NCBI GenBank assembly: GCA_031551625.1
Contig: JAVBNJ010000159.1
Location: 1-9,865, forward strand
Reading direction: 5' to 3'
Length of the DNA stretch: 9,865 bases
Origin: JAVBNJ01 sp031551625
Lineage (GTDB): Bacteria > Bacteroidota > Bacteroidia > Bacteroidales > UBA932
Part shown: in pieces, positions 1-5,061 of the stretch
Numbering within the stretch: position 1 is the first letter of the stretch
Layout of the letters: each line of letters begins with the position of its first letter
Translations under genes and position numbers: made by a program
The notes under the pieces: generated by a model
What the model saw: the letters and a program-made list of their open reading frames with translations, nothing else
Databases searched by the model: none
What the model was told of the DNA's origin: nothing

Positions 1-30
1 ATTTTAACTAAATTTTTAGTTTTTATTGTT

Positions 31-123
31 GTAGCTTCGGGGTTGTTTTAAAATCCGCGTAAATCCGTCTAATCAGTGTTATCCGCGTTCCATCAACAAA
101 CAAACACAACAACCCCTTGCTAC
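31..123. repeat. Inverted-repeat-bounded intergenic repeat element
   Basis: The left arm GTAGC (31-35) plus GGGGTTGTT (39-47) is the reverse complement of AACAACCCC (108-116) plus GCTAC (119-123), with a 3/2-base mismatch loop between the paired blocks. Inside lies AAATCCGCGTAA..AATCAGTG..ATCCGCG (about 46-93). Such 'ATCCGCG/AATCAGTG' text is familiar to me from intergenic regions of many Bacteroidota genomes. A partial copy in the opposite orientation occurs at 6807-6845. This is probably a non-coding dispersed repeat or miniature element; no ORF is visible. Confidence 0.5.
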
Positions 124-178
124 GATTTTTCATTCGCTGCCTGCATTGTTTCTATTAATAGCAAATAAAAACATGGAT

Positions 179-303
179 TTTACTCATTGTAGTTGAGGTC
201 TTGAGATACCCGATAGTATAAATAAGCAAAGTCCACGTTGCGTGGTAGCTTTGTTTTATCCTTATACCGTTTGAAAGTTCTCAAGTTTCAACTACAGAAT
301 AAA
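179..303. ncRNA. Candidate structured RNA: long imperfect hairpin
   Basis: The segment folds back on itself almost completely. Paired blocks, from outside in: 179-185 with 297-303 (one C/A on plus, G-U on minus); 188-196 with 288-296 (9 bp); 200-206 with 279-285 (7 bp); a central bubble of about 10 by 11 bases; 216-221 with 262-267; 222-231 with 249-259 (one bulge, one wobble); and 233-237 with 241-245 closed by a TTG loop. No ORF fits. A rod with a central bubble and a closing stem resembles 6S RNA in architecture, but the rod is short for that family and I do not recognise the sequence. The strand is unresolved. A good minus-strand promoter match lies at 341-371. G-U pairs in internal positions and U-rich 3' sequences at 311-317 and 375-388 instead favour the plus strand. 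Confidence 0.4.
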
Positions 304-339
304 GCAATTAGCTTTTTATGTAAAAGAACATTTAGCAAC

Positions 340-369
340 GCAAATGTAAAAGAATGTTTTTACATTTGC
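340..369. terminator. 12-bp palindrome, possible terminator
   Basis: GCAAATGTAAAA (340-351) pairs perfectly with its complement at 358-369 around a 6-base loop. On the plus strand it is followed by a T-rich run (375-388), so it could terminate plus-strand transcription or act as a convergent barrier at the end of the minus-strand gene ending at 402. The same bases also form a promoter match (next entry), so the terminator reading is uncertain. A direct repeat ATGTAAAAGAA at 318-328 and 344-354 overlaps its left arm. Confidence 0.35.
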
Positions 370-371
370 AA
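341..371 (-). promoter_or_regulatory. Bacteroidota-type promoter toward the RNA candidate
   Basis: On the minus strand TTG (371-369), 20 spacer bases and TACATTTG (348-341) exactly match the phylum's TTG-N20-TAnnTTTG pattern. Transcription would start near 336 and read into the hairpin at 303-179. The layout is the same as the serS promoter at 7211-7241. It overlaps a palindrome, so the match may partly follow from that symmetry. Confidence 0.4.
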
Positions 372-401
372 ATAAATTTTTATTTTTTAACGCTTGAATC
401 T

Positions 402-611
402 TCAAGCCTCTTGACTTAGCACTGCATCGGCTTTTTCTTTATCGGCTTCACGGATTTGCAACTTGATGCCGCTTACTGCCGGAAACGCATACAAAATATT
501 TTCGTTGATGAGAAAGCAGGGAATACCTTCGCTTTCCAGCCGCCCCTTTACAATTTCGGCAGACAGGTAATTGCCGAATTGCCGGTAGGTAATTAATTTA
601 TCGGTATCCAT
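402..611 (-). CDS. DUF2007 family small protein
   Basis: This 69-residue cytosolic protein resembles the DUF2007 family ('putative signal transducing protein'). The N-terminal half reads as a beta-alpha-beta unit, with YRQFGNYLSAEIVKGRLESEGIPCFL at residues 9-34, where a helix of the 'A..vkg.Le..GI' type is typical. The second half carries the conserved strand-loop 'IKLQIREADKEKADAVL', so the length is complete for a single-domain member. The biochemical role of the family is not established. The ATG at 611 is chosen because a TACATTTG -7 element (635-628) lies 16 bases upstream, within the short gap after the MATE gene. It may therefore be transcribed independently of, or in addition to, read-through from that gene. 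Confidence 0.75.
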   Translation of the reverse strand: MDTDKLITYRQFGNYLSAEIVKGRLESEGIPCFLINENILYAFPAVSGIKLQIREADKEKADAVLSQEA

Positions 612-627
612 ACCCGTAGTGTTTTTA

Positions 628-635
628 CAAATGTA
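628..635 (-). promoter_or_regulatory. -7 element (TAnnTTTG) before the DUF2007 gene
   Basis: TACATTTG on the minus strand ends 16 bases before the start codon at 611. No TTG lies at a suitable -33 distance, so this is only a half-match to the phylum's promoter. It falls in the intergenic gap just past the MATE stop codon. Confidence 0.35.
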
Positions 636-646
636 CGAAAAATAAA

Positions 647-1957
647 TTATTCTACTTTTATGTAGATGTATTTTTTGGAGAGGAGTTGTTCCCCGATGCT
701 ACGTACCATCAAGTGTACAATATAGGCCAGCCACAGCGCATGCACACCGATCGAAGGGCTGAATAGATAATAGCATCCTATAAAAAACGCCACCGACAAT
801 AACATGATATTGCGCATGGGAGCCGAAGCGGTAGCGCCAATGTAAATACCGTCCCACATAAATGCGATGCAACTGACAATCGGCATGGCAACCACCCACC
901 AGTGAAATTGTTGTGCATGAACTACAACTATTTCTTTAGTTGCAATCAATCGCACGATATACTCGTAGCCTGCGGCATACACCAACATTGATACCACACC
1001 CACGACCAACGACCAGCCGAAGAGATAACGGATAGACAGTTTTAACCGGAATGCATCTTTGGCGCCGATAAAGCGGCCCGTGAGCGCTTCGCCCGCATAG
1101 GCAAAACCGTCGAGGAAGAATGAATAAATCATCATTATTTTTAGCAGGATGGTGTTCACGGCAATGGCCATGTCGCCATAGTGCGCCGAAAAAATAGTGA
1201 ATCCGCAGTAAATAACCTGCATGCCGATTGAGCGCACAAAAATGTCGCCATTGACGGCAAAGAAATTTTTCATTTCGCGGAAGTGCAACAAATGACCCCA
1301 CTCAATATATTTGCGCAACTTTCCGTAGCGCCACGCCAAAATCAAAAAGCCGGTGGCAAGACCGGTATATTGCGCCATTACAGTACCTAAGGCAATGCCG
1401 GGAACGCCCATTTCGCAATAGATGGCTAAGAAAACACTATACACAATGTGACTACCGTTTACTACCACATCAATAACCATGGGGCTTACAGAGTTCTGCA
1501 TGCCGATGAGCCAGCCGCGGATAACGAACAGTATCATTACCGCGGGTGCAGCCCAAATACGTATGGTGAAATATTGCGTAGCTAACATTTGCACCTCAGG
1601 CGAACAATCTATAAAGTAAAATGCATAATGAAGCACAGGAAACTGCAACAGCAACACCAGCATAGCCGAAATAACGGCTGCACCTCCGGCTTCCATAAAT
1701 ACTTTTACGGCATCGCGCAAGCTGCGGCGGCCATAGGCTTGTGCCGTGAAACCACTTGTGCCGAGGCGAAGGAACCCGAAATTCCAGTACAACATGTCGA
1801 ACAGGAGGCCGCCAATGGCAATGCCGCTAATAATAACTTCCGAACCTAAGTGGCCAGCAACAGCCAAATCAACAATCCCCACCAGTGGTACTGTGATGTT
1901 GGCTACAATACTGGGCAACGCCAGTTTCAGTATTCGCTTATTGATACTTTTAAACAA
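647..1957 (-). CDS. MATE family efflux transporter (DinF/NorM type)
   Basis: This 436-residue inner-membrane protein has about 12 hydrophobic segments in two halves, typical of the MATE (multidrug and toxic compound extrusion) family. MATE proteins expel cationic drugs or metabolites in exchange for Na+ or H+. The family hallmark near the N terminus is clear: LALPSIVANITVPLVGIVDLAVAGHLG (residues 12-38). The second half begins near VNGDIFVRSIGMQ (about 235) and contains DGFAYAGEALTGRFIGA (about 281). The start is a TTG whose bases overlap the end of the arfB-like gene by 8 bases (TTGTTTAA). No nearby in-frame ATG exists, and relatives begin about four residues further in, so the exact start is uncertain. 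The overlap suggests translational coupling with the upstream gene. The substrate cannot be deduced. Confidence 0.9.
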   Translation of the reverse strand: MFKSINKRILKLALPSIVANITVPLVGIVDLAVAGHLGSEVIISGIAIGGLLFDMLYWNFGFLRLGTSGFTAQAYGRRSLRDAVKVFMEAGGAAVISAMLVLLLQFPVLHYAFYFIDCSPEVQMLATQYFTIRIWAAPAVMILFVIRGWLIGMQNSVSPMVIDVVVNGSHIVYSVFLAIYCEMGVPGIALGTVMAQYTGLATGFLILAWRYGKLRKYIEWGHLLHFREMKNFFAVNGDIFVRSIGMQVIYCGFTIFSAHYGDMAIAVNTILLKIMMIYSFFLDGFAYAGEALTGRFIGAKDAFRLKLSIRYLFGWSLVVGVVSMLVYAAGYEYIVRLIATKEIVVVHAQQFHWWVVAMPIVSCIAFMWDGIYIGATASAPMRNIMLLSVAFFIGCYYLFSPSIGVHALWLAYIVHLMVRSIGEQLLSKKYIYIKVE

Positions 1958-2357
1958 TCGGTTTCCGGTTTAGTTTTTTCTCGGCATGTACTTGTTTTGT
2001 CTTCAACCGTTTTTCGACAGAGGATACTGTTGGTTTGGTTGCCTTGCGCGGCTTAACTGGTTTCAATACTTTCTCTAAAATCGAAATGGTTTTTGCAATC
2101 GCAATCTGTTTGTTCTTGGCCTGCGAGCGTTCTTCTTCGCAACTCACTTGCAAGACTCCTTCCTGTGTAAGTCGTGTAGCGAGTTTGCGAAACAGCGTTT
2201 CTTTTTCCACATCGCTAAAAAGCAGTGATGCGGCAATGTCAAACAAGAGTTCTACTTTCGTTTCCACCTTGTTCACATTCTGCCCGCCTTTTCCACTGCT
2301 ACGCGACGTGCGAAACGTACATTCTTTTTCAAATGCTATGGAGTCAATGGTTGTCAT
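1950..2357 (-). CDS. arfB: Peptidyl-tRNA hydrolase ArfB (YaeJ-type ribosome rescue)
   Basis: The protein has a release-factor-like catalytic domain with the GGQ motif in SSGKGGQNVNKVETKVEL (GGQ at residues 24-26 from the ATG start), plus a long basic C-terminal tail rich in Lys and Arg. That combination is typical of ArfB/YaeJ, which enters the empty mRNA channel of stalled ribosomes with its tail and hydrolyses the peptidyl-tRNA. The length of 135 residues is normal. I place the start at ATG 2357. An in-frame TTG at 2369 would add four residues, but it falls inside the TATCTTTG promoter element (2374-2367). The stop overlaps the TTG start of the MATE gene, suggesting one transcript. Confidence 0.88.
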   Translation of the reverse strand: MTTIDSIAFEKECTFRTSRSSGKGGQNVNKVETKVELLFDIAASLLFSDVEKETLFRKLATRLTQEGVLQVSCEEERSQAKNKQIAIAKTISILEKVLKPVKPRKATKPTVSSVEKRLKTKQVHAEKKLNRKPIV

Positions 2358-2366
2358 TTGCGGATA

Positions 2367-2374
2367 CAAAGATA
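2367..2374 (-). promoter_or_regulatory. -7 element (TATCTTTG) abutting the arfB start
   Basis: TATCTTTG on the minus strand matches TAnnTTTG and ends 9 bases before the ATG at 2357. The expected transcription start would fall only a few bases upstream of the ATG. No clear -33 TTG is at the usual distance. Confidence 0.45.
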
Positions 2375-2489
2375 CAAAAACAATTTCCTATGAAAAGCTG
2401 TTATTACTCTGATTTTACTTATTTTTTCGCAAAATAACCATACTATGAAGTACAAGTTATCTGATACAAAATTTACGAACTATGCTGGA

Positions 2490-3314
2490 TTATTTGTTTT
2501 TAAAGTCCTTTGGGGTTACGTCAATTTCTTTCTGCAGTTGCCAATATCCGTTTTTGAAGAACAGCCCATCGAACACATCAATAGGCACACGGCCCGGCAT
2601 ACCATTGGGCAATGCTTCGATTTGCAGACGTTGGAACACCAGCATTTTCTTGCGCGGCAGGTAGTTTACAAAAAACGGAAGCCCATCGCTGAACTCAAAG
2701 TATACACGGTACAACTTACGTTGCCCATTGTCGAACACCGGCGCACCAAAGATAGGGGACCCGTTTCCATCAAACGTCAACACATCGAAAAGTTTACGAT
2801 GGAATAATGGATTATTGAATTCGTAACCAATCAATGTGTAATATGTTTGCTTATCGGATTTTGTTTGTACAATTTGGTAGTAAAGGCTCCCCAGCCATTC
2901 TCCGTTTTTGAGCTCTGCTGCTTCAGAACGCACTTGCAAATCTTTTTTCGGATGCAATACGGTTGTTTTTTCCACACCATCTTTCAAACGGTATTGCACA
3001 ATCCCATAGTATTCTTCATGTTCCGCAGATAGTGGTAAATTCCACGTATAAATACGTACGCGCTTATCGTCGGATGTTAACTTGCCGACGTAGGGAATAC
3101 TATCAAACAAAAAATCCATGGAACCCGCTTGGCGCAATGTGGTTTCAAATGCACGGGCAAAAGTATCCATCGCTGCTACTTTTTGCGTGCTGTCGGTTAT
3201 AGTTGACACATGGCGTATCATAGCTGCAAGCGAGTCACATTGTGTGGTAAAGTTTTGCGCGAACAACCCCTCAAGGGGGAGTATAAGTAAAAAGAAAATA
3301 ACAAAACGTTTCAT
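2490..3314 (-). CDS. Exported protein of unknown function
   Basis: This 274-residue protein is not one I recognise. Residues 1-19 are a clear signal peptide (KR, hydrophobic core FVIFFLLILPLEGLF, then AQ), and cleavage before Gln20 is typical of Bacteroidota exported proteins. There is no lipobox cysteine, so a periplasmic soluble protein is likely. The mature part starts with a helical stretch with repeated Ser/Thr/Asp ('CDSLAAMIRHVSTITDSTQKVAAMDTFARAFE' region), followed by a beta-rich domain with alternating Tyr/Phe and charged residues (YYGIVQYRL, LGSLYYQIVQ, YRVYFEFS, KMLVFQRL). There are no transmembrane segments, catalytic motif or C-terminal sorting domain. The start at 3314 is fixed by the signal peptide. 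A weak TTG-N18-TAAATTTT promoter match (3352-3324) lies upstream. Confidence 0.8.
   Translation of the reverse strand: MKRFVIFFLLILPLEGLFAQNFTTQCDSLAAMIRHVSTITDSTQKVAAMDTFARAFETTLRQAGSMDFLFDSIPYVGKLTSDDKRVRIYTWNLPLSAEHEEYYGIVQYRLKDGVEKTTVLHPKKDLQVRSEAAELKNGEWLGSLYYQIVQTKSDKQTYYTLIGYEFNNPLFHRKLFDVLTFDGNGSPIFGAPVFDNGQRKLYRVYFEFSDGLPFFVNYLPRKKMLVFQRLQIEALPNGMPGRVPIDVFDGLFFKNGYWQLQKEIDVTPKDFKNK
3263..3277. repeat. Palindromic repeat copy inside the signal peptide coding region
   Basis: ACAACCCCTCAAGGG here matches ACAACCCTTCAAGGG at 3341-3355 in 14 of 15 positions. The two copies are 78 bases apart. This copy encodes part of the signal peptide core (Leu-Pro-Leu-Glu-Gly-Leu), which accounts for its unusual Pro and Glu. 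Confidence 0.5.
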
Positions 3315-3340
3315 ATATTCCTAAAAATTTAGTTTTAACC

Positions 3341-3358
3341 ACAACCCTTCAAGGGTTG
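3341..3358 (-). terminator. Palindrome after the aminotransferase gene, possible terminator
   Basis: On the minus strand CAACCC, loop TTGAA, GGGTTG forms a 6-bp hairpin directly after the aminotransferase stop codon (3362-3360). It is followed by A/T-rich sequence ending in TTTTT about 20 bases later. The uridine run is too distant for a classical terminator, so it may be a dispersed palindrome acting as a 3' end. Confidence 0.4.
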
Positions 3359-3359
3359 G

Positions 3360-4592
3360 TTAGCCCAATACTTTCAAAATAATTTCGCAAGCTTCTTTTA
3401 TTTCCTCTTCCGAAATAACGAGCGGTGGTGCAATGCGAAACGCCGTGTCGCAAAACAGGAACCAGTCGGTGAGCAATCCATTCTGCAACATTGCTGCAAT
3501 GGTTTGCTGTACCAATTCAAAGCTACCCAATTCTACCGCCAGCAACAACCCGTCGCCACGCACTTCCTTTATTTTCGGGTGCACCAGCAGTTTTTTAAAT
3601 AATGCCGATTTTGCAGGCACTTGTGTAATCAGGTTTTCATCGCGCAACACATTTAGCGAAGCTAATGCTGCCGCACACGATACGGGGTGTCCGCCAAATG
3701 TGGTAATGTGTCCCAATATCGGATTGCTTTGCAATGTATTCATAATCTCAGGCGATGATACAAAAGCGCCGATGGGCATACCTCCGCCCATGCCTTTAGC
3801 CAGCGTCATAATGTCGGGTGTTACGCCATACTGTTGTGCAGCAAACCATGCACCGGTGCGGCCAAATCCGGTTTGCACTTCATCGAAAATCAATAGCGCG
3901 CCTACTTCGTTGCAACGCTTGCGTACCGCTTGCAGGTAACCCGCTTGCGGCGTACATGCGCCGCCTTCGCCCTGCAGCGGTTCAATAATTATGCAAGCTG
4001 TGCGGGTAGTTATTTGCTGCAAATTGTCGAGAACATTGTAGCGGATATGCCGCACGTCTGGCAACAACGGACGAAACGAGCGGCGGAATTCCTCTCCTCC
4101 AATCACGCTCAACGAACCGTGCGTACTACCATGATAGGCATTTTGCATGGCAATTATTTCGGTACGGCCTGTATAGCGCTTGGCCAATTTCAGGGCTCCT
4201 TCGTTGGCTTCGCTGCCTGAATTTACAAAGTATATGCAATTGAGCGGTGCGGGTAGCACTTCGGCCAGCGCTTGCGCACACAGCACTTGCGGCGACTGGA
4301 TATATTCACCATATACCATCAGGTGCATATATTTTTCAGCTTGCTCTTTCACAGCAGCCACCACATGCGGATGGCAATGCCCCACGTTGCTTACCGACAC
4401 ACCGGCAATCAAATCCATGTAACGGCGGCCATCGGCCGTGTAGATATACACACCCTCGGCACGCACAGGTTCAATGCCCACGGGCGTTGGCGAAGTTTGC
4501 GCCACATGCTGTAAAAAAAGTTGACGAATCGAAATGATTGACGATTGACGATCGGCAATTGGCTTCGCCGAGCTGACGGTTGACGATTGCAT
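3360..4592 (-). CDS. Class III PLP-dependent aminotransferase
   Basis: This 410-residue cytosolic fold-type I enzyme belongs to the acetylornithine/4-aminobutyrate aminotransferase group. Visible signatures are the phosphate-binding NSGSEANEGA (124-133), YHG with His154 stacking on the cofactor, EPLQGEGG (204-211), FDEVQTGFGRTG with Asp237 contacting the pyridine nitrogen, and TLAKGMGGGMPIGAF with Lys266 as the Schiff-base lysine. The Thr that often closes the cofactor site is in 'ITTFGGHP'. The substrate is undetermined: an ArgD-like or diaminobutyrate/ornithine role is possible, but no arginine gene is nearby. Relatives usually begin just before RQLFLQH (here residue 23). The first 22 residues are encoded by a TTGACGA repeat tract, so this N terminus looks acquired, and an alternative non-ATG start near 4530 cannot be excluded. 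Confidence 0.9.
   Translation of the reverse strand: MQSSTVSSAKPIADRQSSIISIRQLFLQHVAQTSPTPVGIEPVRAEGVYIYTADGRRYMDLIAGVSVSNVGHCHPHVVAAVKEQAEKYMHLMVYGEYIQSPQVLCAQALAEVLPAPLNCIYFVNSGSEANEGALKLAKRYTGRTEIIAMQNAYHGSTHGSLSVIGGEEFRRSFRPLLPDVRHIRYNVLDNLQQITTRTACIIIEPLQGEGGACTPQAGYLQAVRKRCNEVGALLIFDEVQTGFGRTGAWFAAQQYGVTPDIMTLAKGMGGGMPIGAFVSSPEIMNTLQSNPILGHITTFGGHPVSCAAALASLNVLRDENLITQVPAKSALFKKLLVHPKIKEVRGDGLLLAVELGSFELVQQTIAAMLQNGLLTDWFLFCDTAFRIAPPLVISEEEIKEACEIILKVLG
4521..4586. repeat. TTGACGA heptamer repeat tract within the aminotransferase start
   Basis: On the plus strand TTGACGA occurs at 4521-4527, 4538-4544, 4545-4551 and 4580-4586, with the variant CTGACGG at 4573-4579 in the same 7-base register as the last copy. 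Two of the tandem pairs flank a 20-base segment (4552-4571) whose ends TCGGC/GCCGA are inverted repeats. Heptamer tracts of this kind are usually intergenic. Here they are translated as the aminotransferase N terminus. Confidence 0.55.
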
Positions 4593-4640
4593 TAATTCTA
4601 TATTTTTAATTATTCAAAAAATACCTTTTGTTTTTCACGC

Positions 4641-4760
4641 TTACCTTCGATACGGCGTTTGTGCAGCAACTACTTTTATTGAGTGCGGACTGGTAACAAT
4701 TTGTGCCTGCACCAGCAACGCACCTAACAAAAAAATAACCAGCAGTACGATTTTTTTCAT
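4641..4760 (-). CDS. Very short exported peptide (39 residues)
   Basis: Starting at ATG 4760, the ORF encodes MKKIVLLVIFLLGALLVQA|QIVTS..., a textbook signal peptide ending VQA followed by Gln, and then only 20 mature residues ending QTPYRR. The start is supported by a complete promoter match ending 5 bases upstream of the ATG; the longer in-frame reading from 4841 runs through that promoter and is rejected. The mature part is basic and lacks cysteines. It could be a real secreted or inner-membrane micropeptide, or the leftover 5' end of a longer exported gene cut short by the TAA at 4643-4641. I do not recognise the sequence. It lies upstream of the aminotransferase gene, with 48 bases between them. 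Confidence 0.5.
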   Translation of the reverse strand: MKKIVLLVIFLLGALLVQAQIVTSPHSIKVVAAQTPYRR

Positions 4761-4765
4761 GAGTA

Positions 4766-4796
4766 CAAAATTAGCAAAAGAACGGCAGGGATGCAA
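4766..4796 (-). promoter_or_regulatory. Promoter of the short exported peptide (leaderless)
   Basis: TTG (4796-4794), 20 bases and TAATTTTG (4773-4766) give an exact TTG-N20-TAnnTTTG match on the minus strand. Only 5 bases (TACTC) separate it from the ATG at 4760, so the transcript should begin at or next to the start codon. Confidence 0.55.
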
Positions 4797-4835
4797 ATCA
4801 AGAAGACAAGCGTGTACCATTGATTTTATTTCTTC

Positions 4836-5032
4836 ATGCAACGTACACTATTTCTTCTGCTTATATTTGCGGTATAAACATCTCCACCATAAGACAATCT
4901 TATCCATGCAGCAGCAACTTCCCCAAATGTCGAAATTCCATGAGTCATTGAATCCTTCACTCGGTCGAAGAAGCGGTAAATAAACTGCCGAAGAAAGTGC
5001 AAACGGAATACTGGGAAAACCACATGAACTAA
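4836..5032 (+). pseudogene. Possible decayed exported-protein gene
   Basis: ATG at 4836 begins MQRTLFLLLIFAV, which looks like a signal peptide, but the frame meets TAA at 4875 and again TAA and TGA soon after. A second convincing coding stretch in another frame, SVEEAVNKLPKKVQTEYWEN and then HMN-stop (4961-5032), has codon use like the neighbouring genes and looks like an authentic C terminus. Together they suggest the two ends of a small exported protein gene damaged by stops and a frameshift. The opposite strand carries an uninterrupted 65-codon ORF (5023-4826, GTG start), which I consider less likely. The function is unknown. Confidence 0.3.
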
Positions 5033-5061
5033 AAATTTAAAATTATCCTATGCCTTTTACT

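Noticed and set aside
186..296. Possible tracrRNA or degenerate CRISPR repeat, prompted by the repeat-like arms TGTAGTTGA and the AAATAAGC..AGTCC text
   Set aside because: No cas gene, no spacer-repeat periodicity and only one inverted pair are present; the similarity to tracrRNA is short and may be chance.
3433..3939. 168-codon plus-strand ORF opposite the aminotransferase
   Set aside because: It is a shadow of a gene with clear PLP-enzyme motifs and has no domain of its own.
4761..4841. 27-residue N-terminal extension of the short exported peptide
   Set aside because: It would be encoded across an exact TTG-N20-TAATTTTG promoter, and the signal peptide begins at ATG 4760.
4826..5023. 65-codon minus-strand ORF with GTG start between the Ntn-hydrolase and the short exported peptide
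   Set aside because: No recognisable domain, no promoter or start support, and the opposite strand shows better coding signs (a signal-peptide-like start and a plausible C terminus).
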